Of a stretch of DNA of 64,000 nucleotides, positions 35,101 through 45,546 are shown piece after piece. Under the pieces are notes generated by a model. That model was not told the DNA's origin. It saw only the letters and a program-made list of their open reading frames with translations, and searched no databases. A program made the translations under genes and the position numbers. Positions within the stretch are counted from its first letter, which is position 1, and every line of letters starts with the position of its first letter. The stretch is from Triticum aestivum (lineage: Eukaryota; Streptophyta; Magnoliopsida; Poales; Poaceae), in the NCBI RefSeq assembly GCF_018294505.1, contig NC_057794.1, positions 188,017,716-188,081,715 on the forward strand, given 5' to 3'.

Positions 35101-36454
35101 CCTACCTTTCTATGAGGGTTATGCGAGTGGGTGTAGTTAGGATGCTAAGTAGCTGCTACGCAAATGGGTTGGGTATATGTATGGTGATGGAAGCAAGATT
35201 GTTTTCAAAAACTTTTCGAAAACCCCATCGGGTGCCACTTATGCCCGAGGGAGATAATGAGTTGGGTAACCACTTGATGACGAAGTGGTGTATCGAGGCA
35301 AGTGTGTGTGTGTTGTTTTCAAAACGGATTGGTTTAAGTTGCGACCGTTATTCCAACCTTACATGTGCAACCACTCTACCCTTATATGGGAAAGGGCATT
35401 ATTGATTGCCTAGGCCAATACTAGCTTGGAGCCCGCATTACAAGTGACTGGAGAGTTGTTGTTGCACTCTCTCGGGACAGGGTTGTGCCAGGTAGGGCGG
35501 CCATGACTGTTTTCACAGTGCACCGGACACACCGTTGGTACCCTGTGCTTGTGGTATGTGATGAATATGGGAGCGAGGCTCCAAAATTTTATGATGTGAA
35601 ATGTTGGGCACGGGGGTTACTACCAATCGAGTGGACTCTATGTTAGTGTCGTCTGGGGGAAGATAGTAATCGGGTGCTTACCCCAGGTACTTGAGGTACC
35701 GCGGGTTGTGGATGACACGGAAGTTCCCCGGATCTTTTGGGTAAAGTGTGCAACCTCTACAGAGTGTAAAACTATTCGAATAGCCGTGTCCACGGTCAAT
35801 GACAGTTGGGTAACCGCTCTTGGGCTATGTCCACATGTTTACAAACCAGTGTGTGTGTTTGGATAAGTGGGAAGAACTAATTGGGTCAAGTCAAAGGACA
35901 TGACATCATTGAGTTGGGTTGTTTCCAACTCTATTTATGTTGATATCTGTAACCAGTCCCTATGGTTACTTGAATTCTCATGATGCATGAGTTACCAGTT
36001 ATTGAACATGTCATAGCACAATAAAACTAGCTTTCTGCAAAACTTACCTTGAGCCAAAACATGGGTTGCTTGCGAGTACATTCAAAGTACTCATTGGCTT
36101 GCCACGGGTTATTTAATTGGCCACGCATGGAAGAACAGGAGTTCGAAGAAGAGTTCTTTGGAGACGAAGATGTGAACTAGGACATTTCCCAGTCAGAATG
36201 CCTGTAGGGTTAAGGCAGATGGCATGGGTTCTACTTATCGACGAAGATTTCCGCTGCTTAAGTTTATTTGGTATTCAGCCCTTGTGGCTTTATCTATGTA
36301 AGACTTGACCATAATGGTCATAATTTGTGTAAGACGGTATGTATGGATGTAAGACTCTTGTTATTCAGCTTCTGTGTGTTCAGTGAGCATTGATCTCTGG
36401 GATCACTGTGCACGTGCATTCGGCGATCACGACTTATGAGTCGGGGTCCCCACA
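32196..36454 (+). repeat. 3' LTR of element 1
   Basis: 4259 bases, starting TGTCACACCCTG and ending CCCCACA. It is followed directly by the target duplicate tcaag (36455-36459). It is colinear with the 5' LTR, with scattered substitutions and small deletions (for example near 34975 and 36030). Confidence 0.93.
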
Positions 36455-36459
36455 TCAAG

Positions 36460-36576
36460 TGACTATGTGTGGAGCAAAATGAGTGAATCTACACTCTAAA
36501 ATATATCTACGTACACATCCGTATGTGGTAGTCCATTTGAAATCTGAAAAAGAAAAATATTGAGGAACGCATGGAG
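36460..36576. mobile_element. Stowaway-like MITE, right fragment
   Basis: The sequence continues the MITE from 11351-11395 and ends aatattgaggaacgcatggag followed by TA (36577-36578). That end is the inverted complement of the left terminus ccccctgtgttcctaaatatt. Joined, the element would be about 160 bases, a normal Stowaway size. Confidence 0.85.
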
Positions 36577-37195
36577 TATAATATAAGAGTAGACATGGAG
36601 ATATATCCCCAGCATTGTGTACAACAAAAATGTGCTGGACTAGTTAGCGCCAGATGCTCGCAACGTGATGACCTGAGTTCGAATTCTGTCTTTAACTTTG
36701 GATTTTTATATTGTATATTAATTATTTAATATATTCTTTTTTCAATACTGTACTGACAGTGGAACCCACAGAGTACTTAGAATACAAGATTAAGGATGGA
36801 CTTGTTTCTTTTTAATTTTCTGTACGAAGCTGTAGCCACCCTACAATTCACGTGCACACTGTACATGCAATTAAATTTTTATAGAGGGAGAATCATACAT
36901 GCAATAAATTCAAATGGATTGGATGTGACTCTATTGTTTACAGCATAAGAGCATCTCCAATGGAAGCCGACAAATTTCCCCCCGCTTCCTTTCGCGGAGG
37001 GCGACATCAAATGCCAGCGTCATACATTTTCACAACTCTAACCAACCAGATGAAATTCGTGCAAACACAGATTGTTTTCATGTAAGAATGAAGGATTTCA
37101 TATTAAAAAGCCGGATCTTTATATAAACATGATGGATTTCATTACATTTACATGAACTAAGCGGTGCTAATCCAGCTCTCTTGGTATAATTAATA
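36577..37195. other. Gene-free AT-rich stretch with a SINE-like patch
   Basis: No reading frame is supported. At 36641-36686 two words resemble the internal RNA polymerase III promoter: tagttagcgcca (A box-like) and agttcgaattc (B box-like), 34 bases from start to start. This is the arrangement in tRNA-derived SINEs. The rest is AT-rich; agagcatctccaatgg at 36947 is a word frequent at ends of grass MITEs, but no partner end is seen. Confidence 0.3.
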
Positions 37196-37313
37196 CTCCC
37201 TCTGTAGGAAAATACTTGTACGAGAAATGGATGTATCTAGACTTATTTTAGTTATAGATACATCCAATTTATCCATTTCTAGAACAAAAATTTCCCGCCA
37301 GCCGGAGAGGGAG
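37196..37313. mobile_element. Stowaway MITE
   Basis: 118 bases starting ctccctctgtagg and ending ccggagagggag, flanked by TA at 37194-37195 and 37314-37315. The internal sequence atggatgtatctagac/gatacatccaatttatcc is also inverted, so the element is almost one hairpin. Structure and wording fit the small Stowaway family with a gatgtatctaga core that is frequent in Triticeae. Confidence 0.88.
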
Positions 37314-37325
37314 TACCTAATTTAA

Positions 37326-37610
37326 ATGGCCGCCCGCGGATCCCTTTGTCTCTCTCATGTCCGAAGACTTGCGGGGTTGATGAAGGTCCTTGGAAGTGAC
37401 GAAGCAGCAAAGAAACCACCTGAATGCGCAGTCATCGCCTCGGCGATGGCCTTCATGGGACCCATGTGGCGGCGGCCTCCCGTGTTCTACTTCTCCTCGA
37501 TGATGGAGGCGTACACGGAGAAGCTGGCCACCGACTTGTTGCTCTCCACGCACCCGGCTTCTGTCTCTACCTACATGGCACTGCCGCATGCACGGGAGGC
37601 GCGATCGTAG
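37326..37610 (+). CDS. Coding-like fragment of unknown function
   Basis: A 94-codon frame immediately precedes the Tat element. From LMKVLGSDEAAKKPPECAV onward the third codon positions are strongly G/C-rich, as in grass exons, and the segment MAFMGPMWRRPPVFYFSSMM is not low complexity. The frame stops just before three short direct repeats (gcacgggaggcgcg, ggcacgggaggcgcg, gacacgggagg) and the Tat LTR at 37642. It could be an exon of a host gene disrupted by the insertion, a captured fragment, or chance. I do not recognise the protein. Confidence 0.3.
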   Translation: MAARGSLCLSHVRRLAGLMKVLGSDEAAKKPPECAVIASAMAFMGPMWRRPPVFYFSSMMEAYTEKLATDLLLSTHPASVSTYMALPHAREARS

Positions 37611-37641
37611 GCACGGGAGGCGCGCCGACAGACACGGGAGG

Positions 37642-38169
37642 TGTCGTGGAGTTAACACGGCAGATGTCCTAGAGTAAGGACTTAGTCGTAGGGCCATCAC
37701 ACTAGGAAGCTTAAAGGGGTTAATCGGGACAAAGGACACGAGAGTGTTTTTATACTAGTTCGGCCCCTTACGATGAAGGTAAAAGCCTACATCTAGTTGG
37801 GATTGGTATTGCTGAGGTTTCGATCTCCAAGGGGCTCAACTCGCCGGCTTAGTTATCGATATGGTTGTTTCTTGCCCTAAGCCGCCGCCGGGTCGTCCCC
37901 TTATATACACGGGTTGACGCCTGGCGGCCTACAGAGTCCCGGCCGGCTCATAAACGTGTCCGGCTCGGTGACTTCTTTTACATGCCTTTCTCTACAAGCC
38001 TTTCTTTACATAAGTCGGTTTACAATATTGGGCCTTAAGCCTCCTTTGGGCTTATGCCTTTTTAATACACTATCACCTTGAATATTACCGGGCTTCTTTC
38101 CGTAACCCGCCATTGGGGTTGACCCGGCTCCTCCTAGGCGGGTCATACCTGGTAGCTATATCCCCAACA
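37642..38169 (-). repeat. 3' LTR of the Tat element (left copy)
   Basis: On the plus strand it starts TGTCGTGGAGTTAACACGG and ends tatatccccaaca, 528 bases. It matches 62665-63175 throughout. The adjoining inner sequence ttaggcgccagg is where the (complementary) polypurine tract of this family should be, but the tract is degraded. Confidence 0.9.
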
Positions 38170-38425
38170 TTAGGCGCCAGGTTGACTTTGAACCTTGTTC
38201 CTTGTCAATCTTCAATACTTAGATGAAATCCATCTTCTTCTGTCTGAAAAACTCTGTAACCCGCCGCGACATCATCTTTTGAAAACACAAAAAACTTTCA
38301 TGACATCATCTTCCAACGGACCTTTTATCTTTAATGCTTCTCGAGAATCGAGGCGTCTATATAGCTGGATAACCATTATTTGGTTCTCCCTTGATTTTTG
38401 CGCCCGTCTGTTGGCATCTTGTACT

Positions 38426-38433
38426 TATAAATA
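38426..38433 (+). promoter_or_regulatory. TATA box of the antisense gene
   Basis: TATAAATA in gtacttataaataagcttg stands about 25 bases before a pyrimidine-rich leader (ccttcctcattcttctatctctctc) on the plus strand, opposite to the Tat gag-pol direction. It precedes the spliced 5' UTR of the antisense gene. Confidence 0.55.
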
Positions 38434-39107
38434 AGCTTGCCCCGACCTTCCTCATTCTTCTATCTCTCTCTTTGTCTTCTTCCTGTCGCTGCCTCCCTGC
38501 TTCTCGAGCTCCACTGCCGCCGTAGCACTCACCGTTGCCCTCAACGTCGGCCGCTGCACCACCCTGAGTTCATCCAGAGATACACGACAACTCTTCGCAG
38601 TAGATCTGCATCTCGTAAGTTCCTTCTTTCTCGCGCATCTAGATCTATATTAGGGCTGCGAGTTCATCAGTGTTCTTCACTTGTTCATCACGGATCTTCT
38701 TGTAGTTCTTCTTCCACAACTTCTTCTGATCCAAAAAAGAAATATAACTCACGCGGTAGTTGTTTTGCATCCATTTTTGATATCAGTAGATCCCTTTTTC
38801 TTGTATAGATGCTTCATTATAGCTGACGAACTCATATGTACTAGATTTTTAGGTCTAGAATATTTTCTTTTTGGGACAGCCATTTGATCTAAAATAATAA
38901 TGATAGCTTGGTGAATCTTGTTTACGCCAAGACTTAGCTGGATTCGCTTTCTGAAAGAATCTGTAGTCATGGCGGCTTACTGCTCCGGCTTTCTTTTCCT
39001 TATATGTCATTAGCCCTTAGTTAAGCCTTCGTTACTTGTTTTACATCTTCATCCTTTAACTGTTAATCTTGCCGTAAACTGAACTGGCATGTTTTTTTCT
39101 TTTTTAG

Positions 39108-39410
39108 TTCCTTGCACATCATGCCGTCAAAGACACCCACCATCTGTAACTGGGTCCCCTCAACCATAACTAAGGATCATTTAAAAGAGTTCTTCCTCAT
39201 TGGGTTTCTGCCCTCAAAAACCGTCATTTCTTAGCGTGCTCCTAACATGGAAGAAGAACGGCCCAATCGAAAAGATGGCGAGGTGATTGTCTTTACTGAC
39301 CACATGAACCGTGGCTTCTCACCGCCCGGTTCAAAGTTCTTCAGAGAGGTCCTTCACTTTTTCAAACTCCATCCTCAGGACATTTGGCCCAATTCCATAT
39401 CTAATATTTG
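39108..39410 (+). pseudogene. Antisense gene, exon 2 first part
   Basis: Begins after a tttttttcttttttag acceptor. ATG at 39121 opens MPSKTPTICNWVPSTITKDH. The frame has TAG at 39232-39234 (codon 38) and then continues through EEERPNRKDGEVIVFTDHMN to SISNIC. It is cut at 39410 by a CRM solo LTR inserted after ATTTG. The family usually starts with such a segment, so the stop is a secondary mutation. Confidence 0.7.
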
Positions 39411-40327
39411 TGATGAGGACATCAATACCATTGTTACACCCACAGCCCCTACTGTTACATATACTGGACCAATTACTAGAGCTCGCGCAGGCCAATTAAA
39501 TTACCAGGTACTTTCATTTCTTGGTAATGATTCTAATGTTCATGAGATTATGATGCTGCCTCAATTGGATACATTTGTTTTGCTTACAAATGAAGGGCCT
39601 AGCTTGGAGAAGGATGAACATTGGAGCAAGAACACGCATGGAGTTGATGGCATGCGCAAGGGGATCAAGAACGGAGTTACAAGTGATGATTTCAGGACAT
39701 TGAAGCCGCCATAAGGAGTGCATGAAGCCTTGGACGAAATATACAAGATGCCACTTCATAATATTCGTCCATAGGCTATTCTAGGTGCTGCGTCACCTTA
39801 TTAATGGGCCAGGCCCATGTAATTTCGAAATACTTAAGTATAGGCTATTTTTAGAGTCCGTATGTGTGGGGAAACAAGAGTTAGGGTTGGTTTCGGACCC
39901 CACCCTCAAGGGCCACGAAATTCCCCCCTCTTCCTCCATATATACAGCCCTTAGGGCGTCGTTTAGACTTTGGGTTTTGTTTAGATTAAAAGTTTGCCAT
40001 AGCTGCAACTTCGCGTACTTCGTTGTGTCCAAAGACCAGACCAAGACGTCACAGAACCCCACCTTGATCAATAAAGCTTTCATCTTATATTCGCAATATC
40101 CCGATTGCAATCTCAGTTTCTTGCTTGTTCTTCGTTTGCTCGCAGGAAACAGACCCTCGTGGTCAAGTTGATCGTGCTCCGGCGTGGTCAATAACCCTCG
40201 GAAGTTGGTTTAGCGATTGCTAAGGCGTGACGTCTCGCACGTTCGTAGTCGGATCGTAAAGGTCCACTCCCACAGAAAACGATAGCCACCATCTCATCGA
40301 AACATCAGGACACCTTAGCCTTTATCA
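39411..40327 (+). mobile_element. Solo LTR of a CRM-type retrotransposon
   Basis: 917 bases beginning TGATGAGGACATC and ending CTTTATCA, flanked by a perfect 5-base duplication ATTTG (39406-39410 and 40328-40332). Grass centromeric retrotransposons (CRM/CRR) share a TGATGAAGACATC-like LTR start. The first 300 bases still encode the C-terminal end of the CRM polyprotein ([14 protein letters not shown]), because in this lineage pol runs into the 3' LTR. A TATA-like tatataca (39939) and an AATAAA (40070-40075) mark the probable promoter and polyadenylation signal. Confidence 0.88.
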
Positions 40328-42144
40328 ATTTGCAACTTCCAAGTGCTTTGTGAGGTATATCTTCAGCAAGAGCCGACTGTAGAACTGTTTAGAGAATACT
40401 TCTATCTGAACCGGCAGAACGAGTGCACCAACGGCCTTAGCTTAGAGCTTGGAGGCATCTCAATTCAGCACCGACAGGGTGCTGTCTTCCCTCTCATAGT
40501 TTTACCAAGTCACCCAAAGGACTGGAACCAAACTTGGTTTTACTGCCAGGACATCTCACCAGCCAACGAGAAGCCACTGCCGGGTTACCGCCCCGATCGT
40601 CTTGACTCCAAGTTCACAGTTCCAGATAAACTTACTATTGCTGAACGCAAGAAGCTACTTCCATCCATCAGAAGAATCAACGCTTTTTTGGGGAACGGTT
40701 TAACCGGTGTTGATCTGACCCGCTGCTGGATCTCATGTCGGGTTATTCCATTAAGCCGCCGGTCAAAATTGATGTATGAATATGGTGGGGGCCCGGACGA
40801 CTCTCTTCGTCATAGCCCGATTCAACTAACCGAAGAAGACATTGTCTCAATGTCAAACCTTTTGGTGAATGGGAAATATGAAGACTGCAGTATTGTTGGG
40901 TTAAATCCCTTCTGTAAACTTAACCCGATACCAGAAGTAAGGATATTCTGATCTCTTTTCCTTTTGTATTTTGCCAAGCCGTATTTTTTAGCACTGATCC
41001 TTCCTCTTGTTCTTTGTAGGCCAATTCTGACTTTTGGAAAGTGAAATATGACCACAAAGCTGCTAAGAAGGCGAAAATCGCCGCCATGAATGCCAAGAAA
41101 ATGACCCGGAGATCGAACAAGAAAAAGAAAATCACTACTGAAGATTTGATGAAACTTGACGACACATCTGACTCGGAGGTAGCCCTTGATTCCCTTGGCC
41201 AATTTTTTAACAATCTTATTGACACTGATCCTTACCAGGATGACACTAGGGCCAGTCAGGCCGGGGAAGCTGAGGTAACTATTATTTCCTCCGACTCAGA
41301 GCCCTTACCAGGACACAAAGTTCGACGAGTGATCCGTAAAGTAAGGTTTTCTAACCCTTTAGCTCACTTGGATCCCAACTTTCATTTGAAAAAGCAGCAA
41401 CATGAAAGCCGCCGTGCAGCTGGGTTTGAAGATGAACCGGCTATCGTCCTTCAACAAACACCTCAGAAACGTCTGAATGAGGTTTACTTATCTCTGTCTT
41501 TAACTCTTCTTAATGGATGTTTCTCCTTGAATTTCTGTGAACTCTATTTTATTCTTTCAAGAGGTGTCTCGTTCCTCTGGCGACTCTTCGCAAACCCAAT
41601 TCCTGGCTTTCAAGACTGCTCCCGGGTAATCAGTAATCCTCCTTTCTTTTGGGTTGTTCAATTTTATCTTTATACTGACAATCCTGCAACATTTTTTTCT
41701 TAGCGGCTAAGCTAAATCAAAAAAGGCGAAGGCAACAAAACCGGAAGAAGACTCGCCAGTGCTGGCATCTGATCCGGCTTGGCCGCCTTCTGCATTAACC
41801 GACGCTCCAGAAAATCTGCCTATTGACAATGAAGCAAATCCTCTGGAGCCGTCTTTTGACGAAGCCACTGTGAATCCTTCTACAGCTGGACCGTCAAGCT
41901 CAACCGACCCGCCGTCTCCACCTGCTCAAGATGTTCACATTACTGGGAGCCGCTTTGTTGAGTCGGGGAACCCAGTGGTGCTGGCTCGATGCACAGCAAA
42001 CCAAGAGGCATTGGAGAAGCAGAAGCTTTGCTTTGACGTTGCCAACTATGACTGTCTCAATGCCAGTGACATTTTATCCGGCTATCTCAGTCATGTACAC
42101 TCCAGTCGCGAGTCTGAGATCAAGATGGTCAAGCAGCTTCAGTT
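40328..42144 (+). repeat. Host (Tat antisense gene) segment, copy A of 1817 bp
   Basis: This is exon 2 (second part) through exon 5 of the antisense gene. The same 1817 bases reappear at 49762-51578 with the same two junctions: a CRM LTR end (TTTATCA|ATTTG) on the left and the CRM LTR interior (AGTT|ACAAG) on the right. The last 230 bases appear a third time at 53307-53546. Copy A reads through exon 2 without the TAA seen in copy B, but at intron 3 its acceptor is tttcaag where copy B has tttcag. Confidence 0.92.
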
Positions 42145-42794
42145 ACAAGTGATGATTTCAGGACTTTGAAGCCGCCATAAGGAGTGCATGAAGCCTTGGA
42201 CAAAATATACAAGATGCCACTTCATAATATTCGTCCATAGGCTATTCTAGGTGCTGCGTCACTTTATTAATGGGCCAGGCCCATGTAATTTCGAAATACT
42301 TAAGTATAGGCTATTTTTAGAGTCTGTATGTGTGGGGAAACAAGAGTTAGGGTTGGTTTCGGACCCCACCCTCAAGGGCCACGAAATTCCCCCCTCTTCC
42401 TCCATATATACAGCCCTTAGGGCGTCGTTTAGACTTTGGGTTTTGTTTAGATTAAAAGTTCGCCATAGCTGCAACTTCGTGTACTTCGTTTGTGTCCAAC
42501 GACCAGACCAAGACGTCACAGAACCCCACCTTGATAAATAAAGCTTTCATCTTATATTCGCAATATCCCGATTGCAATCTCAGTTTCTTGCTTGTTCTTC
42601 GTTTGCTCGCAGGAAACAGACCCTCGTGGTCAGGTTGATCGTGCTCCGGCGTGGTCAATAACCCTCGGAAGTTGGTTTAGCGATTGCTAAGGCGCGACGT
42701 CTCGCACGTTCGTAGTCGAATCGTCAAGATCAACTCCCACAGAAAACGATAGCCACCATCTCATCGAAACATCGGGACACCTTAGCCTTTATCA
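42145..42794 (+). repeat. 5'-truncated CRM 5' LTR, copy A
   Basis: 650 bases matching the last 650 bases of the 917-base LTR. The first 270 or so are missing; the joint with host DNA is at AGTT (42141-42144), four bases present in both partners. It ends CTTTATCA at 42794 and is followed by the primer-binding site. Confidence 0.9.
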
Positions 42795-42796
42795 AG

Positions 42797-42806
42797 TGGT
42801 ATCAGA
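42797..42806 (+). promoter_or_regulatory. CRM primer-binding site, copy A
   Basis: TGGTATCAGA, two bases after the LTR end, matches the 3' end of initiator tRNA-Met. Confidence 0.88.
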
Positions 42807-44034
42807 TTTCCAGGTTGCTCGGTGAGATTTTACAGTTTTTCGTAGATTAGATCGAGTCTGTTCTTCATACCTACAGTCCACGAAAAAGCCAGAAAAAAAT
42901 TTAGGGTTAGTTCATCATATCCGAACCAATCTGAGCCTTTGCATAATCTTTTTAGGGTTTTTGCTTTGTTGAATTTGCGGTTGCATCGTCGTGTGTCAAG
43001 TTGCTGGTCTTAGAGTCTAGTCTTTTAGAGTTTCGAGTTCTGGTCATAAGTTGTCACGCCGCCGCCGCACCATCATCATCGCCCATCTACCACTTTTGCT
43101 TATTCGCCACCGCTCTGAATCCATTTCCATATACCACCACCAATCTGTATCCATATACCACCACCAATCTGTATCCATATACCACCACCTCTACCATATA
43201 CCAACGCTGCCATATACCACAACCATATATCCACCACCAATCCGAGTTCTTCTCATATTAGGTTTGTTCTTGAGATCAATCTAAATTCCGATTCGTGTTT
43301 CCTTGCCTGCGTAGGTCTCGGAAAAAAAAAAGAGTCTGGAGACCCCCGGGCAGTTTTTAGGCCAAAATTTTCATGGGAAAATTTTTTCCCTATCCTATTT
43401 TTAGGCTTTTCTGAGTCTTTTGAGCCACGTGCCATCATAGTGATTTTTTGTAGCACTTTTTCGTCGTCGCTGCCCTGATTTCCGAAAGAAAAGTGAAAAA
43501 AAATTTCGTGCCCATCCTATTAGTTTGACGAGGGAAGAGTTTTGAGACACTCGCCATTATAGTGATTTTTTGCAAAAAAAAGAGGAGCGCAAAAAAAGGA
43601 GCGCAAAAAAAAGAGCGAAAAAAAAGAGTTCCAGAGTGTGCTTTTCCTTTATTTACGTGCAGCACCGTGATTTTGTTAGTGTTCTAGGCTTGCGTCTCTA
43701 GCACGGTCTAGCCTAGGACCAGCACAGTACCGTCGTTGAGCGTTTATTCAACTTTGCATCTCTGAATTGATTATTGCTGAACCTTTTTGCTACCATACTA
43801 TAAGCCTTCCCAGCTCCACATACATCTACGTCGTGCGTTTGACTCTCCCTGGCAATCGCTCTATCCAAGCTTTTGAGAAGTTTTGACTACAACGGTTGCC
43901 GATCACCGCCTGCTGCTGGGTAAGAACTGGTAAGAATTTGAGATTTGCTTGACGGATTTGTGACACCCGCCACCACCACCACTTGTTAGTAGTCTGTAGG
44001 ATCATATTCTTGTGTGTTTCTATTGCTGCTAACC
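42807..44034 (+). other. CRM untranslated leader with simple repeats
   Basis: No supported gene. A 24-base unit (atccatataccaccaccaatctgt-like) is repeated about four times at 43126-43240. A purine-rich array of gagcgcaaaaaaa-type units follows at 43573-43628. The same leader recurs at 52241-53283 with different repeat counts. Confidence 0.7.
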
Positions 44035-45546
44035 ATGCCAGGATCACAAGCCGACGAGACTGACTGGGAGAACTTGACGAACAAGGAGCTTCATGATACG
44101 TTTCAGCAAATGATGAGTGGACAGGTGCAAGATGTGATAAACAGATTTGAAGAGGCCATGGAGAAGATAGATGGCATGGAGAAGACGTTTGAAACAAAGC
44201 TCGATAACAAGTTTGCTGAATTGCTTTCGCGTTTTCCACCACCACCACCGGCTGCTCCTGCCGCACCTCTGCAACAACAGCAACAACATCGACTACCTCC
44301 ACGTCGGGAAACAGCCCTCCGCCGAGCGAGCCGTGTCCCTCTTCAGTCGGGCCAAACTGCTGGTGCTGCTGTTGATACTTCTGTGGCTCCTACTGCTGAT
44401 GTGGAGGAGGATGATTATGTGGGAGATTATGAGGATGAGGTTGATCAAAATCAGAACTACGTGCCACCACCAGCACAGCAACCACCAGGTCGTCCACATG
44501 CAAATAATGGCAATGGTAGGGCTCACCCTCAGGTACGAGATCATGACCATCTCCCTAAACTAAAATTGAATATTCCACCATTTGAGGGTAGATATGTTCC
44601 TGATATATATCTTACTTGGGAGTTAGAAACTGAACAACGATTTACATGTTTACAATATCCCGAGGAGAGACGTGTTCCTGCTGCTGTTTGTGCTTTCACT
44701 AGTTTTGCATGTGTTTGGTGGTCTGAGCATTGTAGATTATATCCTATTCCGGCCACTTGGGCTGCTTTGAAAACTGCTATGCGTACTCGTTGGGTTCCAC
44801 CATATTACCAACGTGAATTACTTCAAAAATTGCAGCGCTTAAGACAGGGAAAAAATTCTGTAGAAGAATATTATCAGGAATTACAAACTGGCATGATTAG
44901 ATGTGGTATTGTTGAGGAGAATGAAGCTATGCTTGCACGTTTTATGGGTGGATTAAATAGAGAGATTCAGACGATTCTAGAGTATAAGGAGTATACTAAT
45001 ATCACTCGTTTATTCCATCTTGCTTGTAAAGCTGAACGTGAAGTGCAGGATCGACAGGCATTGGTGCGGACTAACTTTTCTGCAGGTCGACCTTCATCAT
45101 GGACACCACGTGCATCATCTACTTCCACACGTTCTGCTACACCGGCGCCTCCGTCGGCTGCCACCTCCAACCGTGATACAATAAAGCAGGTACAATCACC
45201 ACTATCTGCCAAGAGCACACCTTCTGGGCCTGCAAAGAGTTCTTCTTCATCCATGGCATCAACAGGGCAAACACATGATATTATTTGTCGATGTTGCAAG
45301 GGTGGATGTCATTATGCAAGAGAATTCCCATCTAAGCGTGTGATGATTGTTACTGAGGATGGTGGGTATGAGTCCGCTAGTGACTATGATGAGGAGACTT
45401 TGGCTCTTATTACACGTGAAGAACACGGTGGAGAAGATTCTGATCATGAGACACAATACATGGCTCCTGAAGATGCTGACAGGTATGAATGTTTAGTTGC
45501 TCAACGTGTTTTGAGTGTGCAGGTTACACAAACTGAGCAAAATTAG
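44035..45546 (+). pseudogene. CRM gag
   Basis: The start at 44035 (MPGSQADETDW) is preferred to an upstream in-frame ATG at 44014 because it follows ctaacc and opens the conserved part. Residues about 60-150 are Pro/Gln-rich and acidic; the gag core has the conserved blocks CVWWSEHCRLYPIPATWAAL, MRTRWVPPYYQREL and LQRLRQGKNSVEEYYQE, then LARFMGGLNREIQ. The zinc knuckle near residue 425 reads CRCCKGGCHYAREF: the last Cys ligand is now Phe. The frame ends at TAG 45544-45546, a CAG-to-TAG change, after which protease continues in the same frame. Gag would build the particle and package RNA. Confidence 0.85.

Larger units (their letters stand above)
11396..36454 (+). mobile_element. Element 1: large chromovirus-type Ty3/gypsy retrotransposon, split by element 2
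   Basis: The element starts TGTCACACCCTG and ends GGGTCCCCACA, has two LTRs of 4297 and 4259 bases, and is flanked by a perfect 5-base duplication tcaag (11391-11395 and 36455-36459) inside a MITE. Internally it has a tRNA-Met-type primer-binding site, an unusual gag-position reading frame with a CCHC zinc knuckle, an integrase C-terminal remnant, chromodomain-like remnants and a G-rich polypurine tract. Protease, RT and RNase H are missing or unrecognisable, so it could only move with help. Element 2 (18913-31966) is inserted downstream of the integrase remnant. Without that insertion it would be about 12 kb. Confidence 0.9.

Noticed and set aside
36641..36690. tRNA gene
   Set aside because: Only A box- and B box-like words are present; no cloverleaf with acceptor stem can be drawn.
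38170..38190. ggcgcca word next to the left Tat LTR, possibly a plus-strand primer-binding site
   Set aside because: The true TGGCGCCCACCG site adjoins the right LTR on the minus strand, in agreement with the direction of gag-pol; the left word is degraded polypurine-tract sequence.
39785..40191. 128-codon plus and 132-codon minus frames in the CRM LTR (also at 42251, 49218 and 51685)
   Set aside because: Present in every LTR copy and located across the LTR promoter, R region and polyadenylation signal; not conserved as coding.
44014..44034. Upstream in-frame ATG for CRM gag
   Set aside because: It adds only seven hydrophobic residues before the conserved start at 44035.
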